The notes under the pieces were generated by a model. That model saw nothing but the letters and a program-made list of their open reading frames with translations, was not told the origin of the DNA and did no database searches. A stretch of DNA of 64,000 nt from Novosphingobium olei (lineage in GTDB: Bacteria; Pseudomonadota; Alphaproteobacteria; Sphingomonadales; Sphingomonadaceae): positions 750,001 to 814,000 of the forward strand of contig NZ_JABBGM010000001.1 of the NCBI RefSeq assembly GCF_012927405.1, in the 5' to 3' direction. The position numbers were made by a program, and so were the translations under genes. Position 1 is the stretch's first letter, and every line of letters begins with the position of its first letter. Shown here one piece after another: positions 27,416-36,596 of this stretch.

Positions 27416-29391
27416 TCGCTGAATTGGGCCTCGCCGTCCTGTGGATGGCCGCCGCGCTGGCGGTGCTGCAGCTTGTCGCGGGCGTTCTCGCGCTGCGTCC
27501 CGAAGGACGGCAGATCGCTGGGCTTGTCCGCCCCGTTGCGGTCATGCAGGGCGTGCTTGTCGCGGCCGCGCTCGCCGCGCTGATCACGCTGTTCCTGACC
27601 ACGGACCTCTCGGTCAAGCTGGTCGCGGAAAACAGCCATTCGATGAAGCCCTTCATCTTCAAGCTGGCGGGGACCTGGGGCAACCACGAAGGCTCGATGC
27701 TGCTGTGGGTCACGATCATGGCGGTCGCCGGTGGCTTCGTCGCGCTGATCGAAAAGCGCCTGCCGGAAAACACCCTGATTGCGACGCTGGCCGGGCAGTC
27801 TTTCGTCAGTCTGGGCTTCTACGCCTTCCTACTGCTGTCGTCGAACCCGTTCCAGCGTCTGCCCGAGCCCGCGCCCGAAGGCGCCGGTTTGAACCCGCTG
27901 CTGCAGGACATCGGCCTCGCGTTCCATCCGCCCACTCTCTACGTCGGCTACGTCGGCCTTTCGATCGCGTTCAGCTTCGCCGTGGGTGCGCTGGTCACGC
28001 GCGATGTTGGCCCGGCCTTTGCCCGCGCCATGCGCCCCTGGGTGCTGGGGGCGTGGATCTTCCTGACGCTGGGCATCACCGCCGGATCGTACTGGGCCTA
28101 CTACACGCTCGGCTGGGGCGGCTGGTGGTTCTGGGACCCGGTCGAGAACGCCTCGCTGATGCCCTGGCTCGCCGCGACGGCGCTGCTGCATTCGTGCTCG
28201 GTGCTCGCCAGCCGTAATGCGCTGAAAGCGTGGACGGTCATGCTGGGGGTGATCGCGTTCTCGATGTCGATGGTCGGCACGTTCCTCGTGCGCTCGGGCA
28301 TTCTCACCTCGGTCCACGCCTTCGCGGTGGACCCGGAACGCGGCTCGTTCATCCTCGCGCTGCTGGCGATCTACATCGGCGGGGCGCTGACGCTGTTCGG
28401 CTTGCGCGCCTCGACGGTGACCGAAGGCGCACGGTTCAGCTTCGTCAGCCGCGAGGCGAGCCTCGTGTTCAACAACGTGATGCTGTGCGGCATCCTCGGC
28501 ATCGTGCTGGTCGGTACGCTCTATCCGCTGCTGACCGAAGCGATGGGGGTGAAGGTGTCGGTGGGGCCGCCCTACTTCAACCCCGTGTCGGCCGTGTTCG
28601 CGATCCCGATGATGCTGGTGATGGGCGTGGGGCCGCTGCTGCGCTGGCGGCAGGACAGCCTTGACGGCAAGCGCGCCGGGCGCGTCACGTTGCCGGTGGG
28701 CGTTTGTGCGCTGCTGTCGGCGGCGGTGCTGCTCGGCGTCGAGCTCATGGCCCCGCAGATCAAGCTGCTGCCGGCATTGGGCCTTGCCATCGCCGCTGGG
28801 CTTGCTCCGGCGAGCTTCCTGCCCTTGCGCGGCCGCAACCTGCGCCGCACGCCGCTGGCCACATGGGGCATGGTTTTCGGCCACTTCGGCATTGCCGTGG
28901 CGCTGTTCGGCATGGCAAGCGAAAGCGCTTTCTCGACCGAGCGTCTTGCCGCGATGCGCCCGGGCGATACGCAGCAGGTCGGGCCCTACACGGTCAAGCT
29001 CGAAGGCATCGGCCCCGTTGCCGGGCCGAACTGGACCGCGCTCGAAGCGACGGTTTCGGCAAGCTATGCCGGTGCCGCGCCGGCGATCCTGCACCCGCAG
29101 GCGCGCACGTTCTCCAACCCGCCGGGCAACCGCACCGAAAGCGCGTTGAAAACACGCTGGAACGGGCAGCTTTACGCCGTGCTCGGCGAAGAGGGCGAGG
29201 ATAGCCGCTGGCAGATGCGTTTCTGGTGGAAGCCCTTCGTGCCGATGATCTGGTATGGCGGCGCGCTGATCGCGTTCGGCGGCCTGCTCGCGCTGCTGGG
29301 CCGCGTTGCCGCCGATGTCCGCCGCTTGGTCGCGACCGGCAAGATCGCCTATCGCCGTAGCCGCAAGGCGCAGCTGGGAGTGGGCCAGTGA
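27412..29391 (+). CDS. ccmF: Cytochrome c heme lyase subunit CcmF
   Basis: Large polytopic membrane protein of 659 residues. It carries the WWD-type motif WGGWWFWDPVEN and the conserved histidines around it that handle heme. CcmF, with CcmH and CcmI, attaches heme to the CxxCH motif of apocytochrome c in the periplasm. Four-base overlaps with both ccmE and ccmG show tight coupling. Confidence 0.97.
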   Translation: MIAELGLAVLWMAAALAVLQLVAGVLALRPEGRQIAGLVRPVAVMQGVLVAAALAALITLFLTTDLSVKLVAENSHSMKPFIFKLAGTWGNHEGSMLLWVTIMAVAGGFVALIEKRLPENTLIATLAGQSFVSLGFYAFLLLSSNPFQRLPEPAPEGAGLNPLLQDIGLAFHPPTLYVGYVGLSIAFSFAVGALVTRDVGPAFARAMRPWVLGAWIFLTLGITAGSYWAYYTLGWGGWWFWDPVENASLMPWLAATALLHSCSVLASRNALKAWTVMLGVIAFSMSMVGTFLVRSGILTSVHAFAVDPERGSFILALLAIYIGGALTLFGLRASTVTEGARFSFVSREASLVFNNVMLCGILGIVLVGTLYPLLTEAMGVKVSVGPPYFNPVSAVFAIPMMLVMGVGPLLRWRQDSLDGKRAGRVTLPVGVCALLSAAVLLGVELMAPQIKLLPALGLAIAAGLAPASFLPLRGRNLRRTPLATWGMVFGHFGIAVALFGMASESAFSTERLAAMRPGDTQQVGPYTVKLEGIGPVAGPNWTALEATVSASYAGAAPAILHPQARTFSNPPGNRTESALKTRWNGQLYAVLGEEGEDSRWQMRFWWKPFVPMIWYGGALIAFGGLLALLGRVAADVRRLVATGKIAYRRSRKAQLGVGQ

Positions 29392-29942
29392 ACGACCGGA
29401 CGCCTGCGAAAAAGCCCGGCCTTGCACTGTGGCTGCCGCTGATCCTGTTCGCCGGCTTCTTCGCGCTGGTGATCTGGGGCCTCGTCCGCCCGGCCGACCG
29501 CGAAGTGGCCAGCGCCTTCATCGGCAAGCCGCTGCCGCAGTTCGACCTGCCGCCCGCGATCGACGAGCGGCCCGGCCTGGCTACGTCGGTGTTCAAGGCG
29601 GGCAAGCCCCGCCTGCTCAATGTCTTTGCCAGCTGGTGCGTGCCTTGCGCGGTCGAATCGCCGCAGCTCGCCCAGCTTGCCGGGCAGGGCGTGGAAATCG
29701 ACGGCGTCGCCATCCGTGACCGCAAGGAAGACGTCGCCCGCTTCCTGGCCCAGAACGGCAACCCCTTCGCCCGCATCGGCAAGGACGATCTGAGCCAGGT
29801 CCAGCTCGCGATCGGCTCGTCGGGCGTGCCCGAGACTTTCGTCGTTGATGGCAAAGGCGTGATCCGCTACCAGCACATCGGCGACATCCGGCCCGAAGAC
29901 GTGCCGATGATCCTGTCCAAGCTCGAAGAGGCGGGCAAGTGA
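29388..29942 (+). CDS. ccmG: Thiol:disulfide interchange protein CcmG/DsbE
   Basis: Protein of 184 residues with an N-terminal anchor (LWLPLILFAGFFALVIWGLV) and a thioredoxin domain bearing the active site WCVPC and the cis-proline region SSGVPETFVVD. Reduces the apocytochrome or CcmH cysteines before heme ligation, taking electrons from DsbD/CcdA. Overlaps ccmF by four bases. Confidence 0.96.
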   Translation: MNDRTPAKKPGLALWLPLILFAGFFALVIWGLVRPADREVASAFIGKPLPQFDLPPAIDERPGLATSVFKAGKPRLLNVFASWCVPCAVESPQLAQLAGQGVEIDGVAIRDRKEDVARFLAQNGNPFARIGKDDLSQVQLAIGSSGVPETFVVDGKGVIRYQHIGDIRPEDVPMILSKLEEAGK

Positions 29943-30373
29943 TGCGGCGCCTGCTCATTGTGCTGTGCGCGTTGTTCCTCGCCCCCACGCTCGCGCCTGC
30001 GCAGGATTCGATGCCGCCCGCGCCCTACGCCTACCGCCAGCTCGACGATCCGGCGAAGGAGGCCAAGGCGCAGGCGCTGATGGAAACGCTGCGCTGCCTC
30101 AAGTGCCAGAGCCAGTCGATTGCCGACAGCGATGCGCCGATGGCGGGCGACATGCGCCACCAGGTCCGCACCCGCATCGCTGCGGGCGAGGATCCTGAAG
30201 AAATCCGCCAGTGGCTGATCGAACGCTATGGCGACTACGTCAGCTACACCCCGCAGGTGAAGCCGATCACCTGGCCGCTGTTCGCCGCGCCGCTGGTGAT
30301 CCTGGCGCTCGCCGCGCTGCTCCTGCGTGGACGCTTCCGCCGCAAGGCCGACAACGAAGGCGACAAGCCATGA
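29942..30373 (+). CDS. ccmH: Cytochrome c-type biogenesis protein CcmH (N-terminal CcmH/CycL type)
   Basis: Protein of 143 residues from the ATG at 29942; the GTG at 29939, which overlaps the ccmG stop, would add one residue. It has a signal peptide, then the three-helix domain with the redox motif LRCLKC (CxxC), then a C-terminal membrane anchor (WPLFAAPLVILALAALLL). It presents reduced apocytochrome to CcmF. It corresponds to the short CcmH form; the TPR half is the next gene. Confidence 0.95.
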   Translation: MRRLLIVLCALFLAPTLAPAQDSMPPAPYAYRQLDDPAKEAKAQALMETLRCLKCQSQSIADSDAPMAGDMRHQVRTRIAAGEDPEEIRQWLIERYGDYVSYTPQVKPITWPLFAAPLVILALAALLLRGRFRRKADNEGDKP

Positions 30374-31050
30374 CCTGGGTGCTGATCCTGCTCATCGCCG
30401 CTGCGGTCTTCGCGATCCTCGCCTTCGTGCTCAGGATCCCGCGTGCGGGATGGGAGATCGCCGGTGCTGCGCTGTTGTTCGGCGTTGCAGGTTACGCGCT
30501 TCAGGGGCACCCGGGCTATGCCGGCTCGCCCAAGCAAGCCGTTGAAACCGACAAGACCGCCGATGCCGCACTGCTCAAGCAGCGGCAGGAAATGGGCGAT
30601 GCCTTCGGCAAGGGCGCGACGTGGCTGACGCTGGCCGATGCGCTTTCGCGCCAGGGCCAGTTCCGTGCCGCGGCCGATGTGCTCAAGACCGCGGTGGAGA
30701 AGAACCCCGAGGATGCCGACCTGTGGGTTGCCTATGGCAATGCGCTTGTCGGCCATAGCGACGGGCTGATCACGCCGGCCGCGCAGTTCGCCTTCCAGAA
30801 GGCGGCGCAGATCGCGCCCGATCACCCCGGGCCGCCGTTCTTCATGGGCCTCGCCCTCGCGCAGTCGGGCAAGCTGGCCGATGCGCGCGCCATCTGGGCC
30901 GAGCTGCTGCGCCGCTCGCCCGCCGATGCGCCTTATCGTGCCGATCTCGAAAGCCGCCTTGCGCGACTCGACCAGATGCTGGCGGCGAGCGGGCAGGCAA
31001 TGCCGCCGCCTGCGGCCCCGGCGCCCGAAGCCAGCACGTCCGCTCGCTGA
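30370..31050 (+). CDS. ccmI: TPR-containing cytochrome c biogenesis protein CcmI/CycH
   Basis: Protein of 226 residues from the ATG at 30370 (ATGA overlap with ccmH). There are two N-terminal membrane spans, then TPR repeats from about residue 75 (WLTLADALSRQGQFRAAADV, LWVAYGNALVGHSDG, PPFFMGLALAQSGKLADARAIW). CcmI binds the C-terminal helix of apocytochrome c. The proline/alanine-rich tail is disordered. Last gene of the ccm operon. Confidence 0.9.
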   Translation: MTWVLILLIAAAVFAILAFVLRIPRAGWEIAGAALLFGVAGYALQGHPGYAGSPKQAVETDKTADAALLKQRQEMGDAFGKGATWLTLADALSRQGQFRAAADVLKTAVEKNPEDADLWVAYGNALVGHSDGLITPAAQFAFQKAAQIAPDHPGPPFFMGLALAQSGKLADARAIWAELLRRSPADAPYRADLESRLARLDQMLAASGQAMPPPAAPAPEASTSAR

Positions 31051-31237
31051 AACCCGGACGGAACCCCGATGAATCAAGGGCGTTGCACCTTCGCGACGGC
31101 TCGTCTTCACTCCCATTGCGGGGGCTTGGGGGCAGTGCTAAGCGCCGCGCCGGTCCGGGCCCGTTGTGGGTTCGGGCGGACATGGTCAATCAGGACTGGG
31201 CCGTAATGGACTGGGCAATGGCCGGGGATCGCTTGGC

Positions 31238-33205
31238 ATGAACGACGCCGTTGTTGGGTCCGAAAACACGGACGCGCCTCTATCCGCAGAAGGGGCGGGC
31301 GGACACGGCCATGCGCATGCTGATGGGCACGCGGGTCATCAGGCCGGTCATCATCAGGGCAGCCTGCTCAAGATGGCGGTCGGGGCGATCGGCGTCGTGT
31401 TCGGCGATATCGGTACCAGCCCGCTCTACGCGCTGCGCGATACCTTCGCCGGCCACCATCCGCTCCCGCTCGATCAGCTCCACGTCTATGGCATCATCAG
31501 CCTCATGTTCTGGTCGATGATGATCATCGTGACGCTGAAGTACGTCTCGGTGATCATGCGCGCCGACAACAAGGGCGAAGGCGGCAGCCTTGCCCTGCTT
31601 GCACTGATCAACCAGCACACCACCGGCAATCGCTGGGGCAAGGGCATCATCCTGCTGGGGGTGTTCGCAACCGCGCTTTTCTATGGCGATTCGATGATCA
31701 CGCCGGCCGTCTCGGTGATGGGCGCGATCGAAGGCGTGGCCGTCTACCAGCCCGAAATGCATCCGTTGATCGTGCCGATGGTGGTGACGATCCTGATCGG
31801 CCTGTTCCTGATCCAGTCGCGCGGCACCGAAAAGGTTGCGACCTTCTTCGGTCCGATCATGCTGTTCTACTTCGCCACGATCGCAGTGCTCGGCCTCGTC
31901 AGCATCGCGCAGATGCCGCAGGTGATTTCCGCACTTTCGCCGCACCACGCGGTGGAAATGTTCCTCGCCGATCCGTTCCGCGGATTCCTGGCGATGGGCG
32001 CCGCCGTGCTGGCGGTGACCGGGGCAGAGGCGCTTTATGCCGACATGGGCCATTTTGGTCGCAGCCCGATCCGCATGTCGTGGCTGGCCTTCGTGCTGCC
32101 TGCGCTGGTGCTCAATTACCTGGGCCAGGCCTCGCTGCTGATGCGCAATCCGGCCGCGCTCGAAAGCCCGTTCTATTTCCTCGCGCCCGACTGGTTCCAG
32201 TGGCCGCTGCTGATCATCGCCAGCCTTGCTGCGGTGATCGCCTCGCAGGCCGTCATCTCGGGCGCGTTCTCGGTCACGCAGCAGGCGATCCAGCTCGGTT
32301 TCATCCCGCGCATGACGATCAAGCACACCTCCACCGCAGCCGGGCAGATCTACATCCCGGTGATCAATTTCGCGCTGATGATCGCGGTGATCCTGCTGGT
32401 GCTGGTCTTCCAGCGTTCGTCGAACCTGACGGCGGCTTATGGCATCGCCGTCACCGGCGCGATGCTGATCGACAACTTCCTGCTCGCGGTGGTGCTGTTC
32501 AAGCTGTGGCACTGGAAGAAGCCGCTGGCCATCGGCCTGCTGACGATGTTCTTCCTGATCGACGGCGGTTACCTTGGTGCCAACCTGACCAAGATCCCCG
32601 ACGGGGGCTGGGTGCCGCTGCTGATGGGCATCGCGATCTTCACCCTGCTGACCACATGGTCGCGCGGCCGTGCGCTGATGCGCCAAGGCATGGCGGAAGG
32701 CTCGATCCCGCTCGAAGTCTTCACCAAGTCCGCGCATTCGAGCGCCACGCGCGTGCCCGGCACGGCCGTGTTCATGGCCTCGACCGTGGCAGGCGTGCCG
32801 TCGGCGCTGCTGCACAACATCAAGCACAACAAGGTGCTGCACCAGCGCGTGGTGATCCTGACCGTCCACATCGAGGACGTGCCCTATGTCGAGCCGGCTG
32901 AGCGTTCGACGGTCAAGGACTTCGGCAACGGCTTCTATCGCCTGACCCTGCGCTTCGGCTTCCTGGAAGAAACGGACGTGCCGGCGGCGCTTCGCACCGT
33001 GACGATGTGCGGCGAAGCGTTCGACATGATGAAGACCAGCTTCTTCCTGTCGCGCCAGACGCTGATCCCGTCGGACAAGCCGGGCATGGCCCTGTGGCGC
33101 GAAAAGCTGTTTGCCTGGATGCTGCGCAACGCAGCTAGCGCGATGGAATTCTTCCGCCTGCCGACGAACCGCGTCGTCGAACTGGGTAGCCAGCTCAAGA
33201 TCTGA
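31238..33205 (+). CDS. kup: Low-affinity potassium uptake protein Kup
   Basis: Protein of 655 residues from the ATG at 31238; an in-frame extension to 31166 adds only glycine-rich sequence. A His/Gly-rich N-terminal tail ([15 protein letters not shown]) precedes the family start [22 protein letters not shown]. Twelve membrane spans and a C-terminal cytosolic domain follow. Takes up K+ with H+ symport. The histidine-rich tail is unusual and could bind metal. Monocistronic. Confidence 0.96.
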   Translation: MNDAVVGSENTDAPLSAEGAGGHGHAHADGHAGHQAGHHQGSLLKMAVGAIGVVFGDIGTSPLYALRDTFAGHHPLPLDQLHVYGIISLMFWSMMIIVTLKYVSVIMRADNKGEGGSLALLALINQHTTGNRWGKGIILLGVFATALFYGDSMITPAVSVMGAIEGVAVYQPEMHPLIVPMVVTILIGLFLIQSRGTEKVATFFGPIMLFYFATIAVLGLVSIAQMPQVISALSPHHAVEMFLADPFRGFLAMGAAVLAVTGAEALYADMGHFGRSPIRMSWLAFVLPALVLNYLGQASLLMRNPAALESPFYFLAPDWFQWPLLIIASLAAVIASQAVISGAFSVTQQAIQLGFIPRMTIKHTSTAAGQIYIPVINFALMIAVILLVLVFQRSSNLTAAYGIAVTGAMLIDNFLLAVVLFKLWHWKKPLAIGLLTMFFLIDGGYLGANLTKIPDGGWVPLLMGIAIFTLLTTWSRGRALMRQGMAEGSIPLEVFTKSAHSSATRVPGTAVFMASTVAGVPSALLHNIKHNKVLHQRVVILTVHIEDVPYVEPAERSTVKDFGNGFYRLTLRFGFLEETDVPAALRTVTMCGEAFDMMKTSFFLSRQTLIPSDKPGMALWREKLFAWMLRNAASAMEFFRLPTNRVVELGSQLKI

Positions 33206-33296
33206 GAGCCATTCGATTTCCGATGCACTACCCCATTGGATTTGGGGGCACAGCTGATAGTTATACCCTCTTCGCAGGGGACAAAGCTTCGCAATC

Positions 33297-34250
33297 ATGT
33301 CGGATTCCGCAATGCTGCTGGAAATCCTCGACGCGCAGCTCGAGATGGTGTGCCGGTACAAGGCGGACGGAACGATCCTGTTCGTGAACCGCGCCTATGC
33401 GCAAAGCCTTGGCGAACAGCCGAAGGCGCTTTTTGGCCGCTCGCTATGGGATTTCGTCTCGGACGAGGATCGCGACGCAGTGCAGGAGCAGCTTGGTCAG
33501 CTTGCGCCCGACAATGTCGAGACAACCATAGAAAACCGCTTCGAGACCAGTTCCGGTCCGCGCTGGACGCTGTGGCGCAACCATGCGCTGGAATTCGACG
33601 ATGCGGGCCGCCTGCTCGTTGCCCAGTCGACCGGGATCGACATCACCGAGCGTCGGGTGCTCGAAGAGCGCAACGATTTGCTGATCGGCGAACTCAACCA
33701 CCGCGTGAAGAACACCTTGATGGTGGTCCAGGCCATGGCGCAGCAGACCTTTCGCGACGTGCGACTGCCAACCGGGCCGATCGAGACTTTCAACGAACGG
33801 CTCTCCGCTCTCGCTGGCGCGCACACCATGCTCAGCCGCGCCAACTGGGGCGGCAACACCTTTGACGAGATCGTGCGCCAGGGTACCGCGATATGCCGCC
33901 GCGGCACGGTCCGCGCCGCCGGGCCACAGGTAATCATTCCCGCAGAGCCGACGGTCCCGCTGATCATGGTGCTGCACGAACTGTCGACCAATGCGATGAA
34001 GTACGGTGCGCTGTCGGTTGATGGCGGGTGGGTCGAAGTCGATTGGGGGCTCGATGCCGCCGCTGGCCGTCTTGCCATGGTATGGCGCGAACTGGGTGGC
34101 CCATCCGTCGCGCCACCGTCGCGCAAGGGCTTCGGCTCGCGGATGATAGAAGGCGCGGTACAGCGCCAGTTGAGTGGGGAATCAAGCGTCGACTACGCGC
34201 CACACGGGCTCGTCTGCCGGTTTGCCTTTCCCCTGGGAGGATCGAAGTGA
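33297..34250 (+). CDS. PAS-domain sensor histidine kinase, HWE family
   Basis: Protein of 317 residues. One N-terminal PAS domain (about 8-120, ending GIDITERRVLEERN) leads into the dimerisation helix with phospho-acceptor His in ELNHRVKNTLMVVQA. The ATPase domain has N-box HELSTNAMKYGAL and the WRE element (MVWRELGGP) that marks HWE kinases. No membrane spans, so it is a cytosolic sensor of unknown signal. The stop overlaps the next gene, a single-domain response regulator, its probable partner. Confidence 0.93.
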   Translation: MSDSAMLLEILDAQLEMVCRYKADGTILFVNRAYAQSLGEQPKALFGRSLWDFVSDEDRDAVQEQLGQLAPDNVETTIENRFETSSGPRWTLWRNHALEFDDAGRLLVAQSTGIDITERRVLEERNDLLIGELNHRVKNTLMVVQAMAQQTFRDVRLPTGPIETFNERLSALAGAHTMLSRANWGGNTFDEIVRQGTAICRRGTVRAAGPQVIIPAEPTVPLIMVLHELSTNAMKYGALSVDGGWVEVDWGLDAAAGRLAMVWRELGGPSVAPPSRKGFGSRMIEGAVQRQLSGESSVDYAPHGLVCRFAFPLGGSK

Positions 34251-34600
34251 ACCTGACCGGAAAACGCATTCTCGTCGTCGAGGACGAATTCATCGTCGCG
34301 GCGATGATTGCCGACATCCTAGAGGATGAAGGCGCACAGGTGATCGGACCCGCCGGAACGCTGGCAGAGGGACTCGAACTCGCCGGGGGGGAGCGGTTGG
34401 ATGCCGCGGTGCTCGACTGGAACCTGGGCGGGGAGCCTGGCGCGCCCGTGGCGCGTGCCCTGCGGGACAAGGGCGTCCCCTATGTGATCGCCACCGGTTA
34501 CGGGATGGTGCAGGACGAATTCGCCGAAGTGACAGTCCTGTCCAAGCCGTACCGGCCGGGCGCGCTCGTCGAGGAACTCGCCCGGCTCACGGCCGCTTGA
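34247..34600 (+). CDS. Single-domain response regulator
   Basis: Protein of 117 residues from the GTG at 34247, coupled to the kinase stop. Receiver domain with acidic pocket VVEDE, phospho-Asp in AAVLDWNLGG and Lys in LSKPY. The stretch VIATGYG is close to, but not identical with, the ATG-Tyr motif of FATGUY-type receivers that pair with HWE/HisKA2 kinases in alphaproteobacterial stress signalling. No output domain, so it acts by protein contact or as a phosphate shuttle. Confidence 0.93.
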   Translation: MNLTGKRILVVEDEFIVAAMIADILEDEGAQVIGPAGTLAEGLELAGGERLDAAVLDWNLGGEPGAPVARALRDKGVPYVIATGYGMVQDEFAEVTVLSKPYRPGALVEELARLTAA

Positions 34601-34613
34601 AACCCTGGGGGTC

Positions 34614-34946
34614 TCAGTCCTTCTTGGACTTCGACACGGGCTCGTTCTGCATGGTGGCTTCGGCTTCGGCCGCGCCTTCCTTCACGTGATTGCCCATCTT
34701 GTCGGCGGCCACTGCGGCTTTGTCGGCGGCCGCATCGGCCTTGTCGACGGCGTCGCTGGCCGCGGCACCCACGGCGTCTGCGCTGTCCTTGGCAACATCA
34801 CCCACCTTGTCCGCTGCGTTGCCGACGTCGTTGGCGGCCGAGCTGGCGGTGGCGGCGGCATTGTCCTGCGTCTTTTCAGAGCAGGCGGCGAGCGAAAGGG
34901 CACCGGCGGCGGCGAGCGACATGGCTGCGATGGAAAGCTTGCGCAT
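34614..34946 (-). CDS. Small alanine-rich lipoprotein with amphipathic repeats
   Basis: Protein of 110 residues from the ATG at 34946. The signal peptide ends in a lipobox (LSLAAC). The mature part is a long run of Ala/Asp/Lys-rich, heptad-like units (NAADKVGDVAKDSADAVGAA and similar) ending in KSKKD. It should form an extended amphipathic helix reminiscent of LEA-like or Lpp-like proteins. No function can be assigned; an envelope or stress role is a guess. Confidence 0.75.
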   Translation of the reverse strand: MRKLSIAAMSLAAAGALSLAACSEKTQDNAAATASSAANDVGNAADKVGDVAKDSADAVGAAASDAVDKADAAADKAAVAADKMGNHVKEGAAEAEATMQNEPVSKSKKD

Positions 34947-35055
34947 AAGGGGTCTTGCTCCAATCCCTGAACATGGGTCCCGTCCGACGTCGCTGTGACG
35001 CCGGACATGGCCCGCCAACGCCCGCTCGCGCCAAACGGTTCCGCCAAAACGCGAA

Positions 35056-35086
35056 CGGCGCGCCGTCCGCCCGGGACGACGCGCCG
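35056..35086 (-). terminator. Probable terminator of the PuuD-like gene
   Basis: GC-rich hairpin (GGCGCGCCGTCC paired with GGGACGACGCGCC, one mismatch, four-base loop) 24 bases beyond the stop of the minus-strand gene. On that strand it is followed by GTTCGCGTTTTGG, a weak T tract. Confidence 0.5.
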
Positions 35087-35109
35087 CTCGAAGCGCTCGG
35101 TGGCTGCGA

Positions 35110-35682
35110 TCAGCCGAGGTTGGCGCTGACCATGCAGTACAGCATCGGCAGCGACAGCAGCAGGTTGGTGCGGCTGGCGATCAGGGCACGCGGGGCGGCG
35201 GCGGCCTTCTCTTCGGCGGTCGCTTCGACGATGCCGAGGATCTTCTTCTGCGCCGGCCAGATGATGAACCACACGTTGAACGCCATGATGATGGCGAGCC
35301 ACATGCCGACGCCGATCAGCTTCACGTTGCCTTCGCCGCTGAACGTCAGCGCGGCGTGGCCATAGCCGTCGATGATCGAGATGCCGAGCCCGGTGATCAG
35401 CGTCAGCAGCGCGCCATAGCGGAAGAAGAAGAACACCTTCGGCGCGATGTGGCCGGTGATTGCGCCCTTCTGCTCGGCCGGGATCTTGGGCATCGTCGGC
35501 ACCTGGACGAAGTTCAGGTAGTAGAGCAGGCCGATCCAGACGATCCCGAAGAAGACGTGCAGCCAGCGGAAGATCGAATTCCCGTCGACCGGCGCGCTGT
35601 CGGCAAAGCCGAGCATCACGGCGATGGCCGCGACAAGGCCGATGCCGAGAATAAGGTGCAGATTTCCGAAGAGCTTGGCCAT
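35110..35682 (-). CDS. PuuD-like membrane protein (urate hydroxylase N-terminal domain only)
   Basis: Protein of 190 residues with five or so hydrophobic spans (LHLILGIGLVAAIAVMLGF, WLHVFFGIVWIGLLYYLNFV, and others). WLHVFFGIVWIGLLYYLNF and the VFFFFRYGALLTLITGLG region match the membrane domain of PuuD urate hydroxylases. The C-terminal cytochrome c domain of true PuuD is absent (no CxxCH), and no purine-degradation genes are nearby. Stand-alone copies of this domain are common in sphingomonads; urate oxidation is therefore not assured. Confidence 0.75.
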   Translation of the reverse strand: MAKLFGNLHLILGIGLVAAIAVMLGFADSAPVDGNSIFRWLHVFFGIVWIGLLYYLNFVQVPTMPKIPAEQKGAITGHIAPKVFFFFRYGALLTLITGLGISIIDGYGHAALTFSGEGNVKLIGVGMWLAIIMAFNVWFIIWPAQKKILGIVEATAEEKAAAAPRALIASRTNLLLSLPMLYCMVSANLG

Positions 35683-35801
35683 TATTTCCCCCTAATTCCA
35701 GTATCTTGAAGCAGATGGGCGACTGGCGGCGCCACTGCTCGCGGCGAAACTAGCCGTCGTGGGGAAAATGTCACACCTTTTTGGCCGTGCGACAAGCCGT
35801 T

Positions 35802-36458
35802 TCAATCGTGCGGCGGGTTCTGCTCGACCGTGTCCGCCTGCTCTTCGCCAAGGCCATGGCGCATCAGCATCGGTATCTGCGCGAAGGTGAACAGGAACGA
35901 AAGACCGGTCACCCCCCACAGTTTCGCCTGCAGCCAGCCATCGAAGCTGAGTGTATGCCGCAGCACTTCGTTCAGCGCGGCGAGGAACAGGAAGAAGAAT
36001 GCCCAGTTGCGCGACAGCTTCATCCAGCCTTCGTCGGAAAGCCCGTCGAACGCACTTTGCAGCAGCGTGCGCAGCACGGCCTTGCCGCGCCACAGACCAC
36101 CGAACAACACGGCGGCGAACAGCAGGTAGATCGCGGTCGGTTTGACCTGGATCCAGAACGGATCGCCCAGCAGCACTGTCAGCGTGCCGAAGCCCATGAT
36201 CAGCGCCGTCGACAGCCACAGCATCGGCGAGATCTTGCCCAGCCGCCACTTCGACACGATCAGCGCCACCACCGTCGCACCCATGAACGCCAGCGTAGAC
36301 TTGGTCACCGCCACCGCAGAGCCGAGGTCCGCGCCGCCATGCGCATCGCCCTTGGGACTGAACATGCGATAGGCAAGGAAGAACACCAGCAGCGGCCCGT
36401 AATCGACCGCGAGGTTGATCCAAGAGGACTTGGGCTTTGGACTGGGTGCTTCAGCCAT
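35802..36458 (-). CDS. yciB: Inner-membrane protein YciB / septation protein A
   Basis: Protein of 218 residues with five to six spans. It opens with the family hallmark INLAVDYGPLLVFFLAYRMF. The middle has GLWRGKAVLRTLLQSAFDGLSDEGW and RNWAFFFLFLAALNEVLRH. Needed for normal septation in Shigella and for envelope integrity in E. coli. It is on the same strand as ftsY, 138 bases downstream, with an inverted repeat between them. Confidence 0.93.
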   Translation of the reverse strand: MAEAPSPKPKSSWINLAVDYGPLLVFFLAYRMFSPKGDAHGGADLGSAVAVTKSTLAFMGATVVALIVSKWRLGKISPMLWLSTALIMGFGTLTVLLGDPFWIQVKPTAIYLLFAAVLFGGLWRGKAVLRTLLQSAFDGLSDEGWMKLSRNWAFFFLFLAALNEVLRHTLSFDGWLQAKLWGVTGLSFLFTFAQIPMLMRHGLGEEQADTVEQNPPHD

Positions 36459-36480
36459 GGCTCATCTCAAAACCGTCCGT

Positions 36481-36559
36481 CCTGAGCTTGTCGAAGGACC
36501 GTCCTTCTTGTGACGGCATCGTCGCTGAAGGGAAAAGGCAGCCCTTCGACAAGCTCAGG
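36481..36559. repeat. REP-like inverted repeat
   Basis: Two 17-base perfect inverted arms, CCTGAGCTTGTCGAAGG (36481-36497) and CCTTCGACAAGCTCAGG (36543-36559), flank a 45-base spacer between ftsY and yciB. I recall this palindromic unit as recurrent in sphingomonad intergenic regions. It could act as a transcription attenuator or mRNA-stabilising element. Confidence 0.75.
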
Positions 36560-36596
36560 GCGAGCGGGGCGGGGCGGCGGAGGTTTGGGGGCAAGC

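Noticed and set aside
31280..33361. Long minus-strand open frame opposite kup
   Set aside because: His/Asp/Arg-rich translation typical of the antisense of a membrane protein gene; kup on the plus strand is unambiguous.
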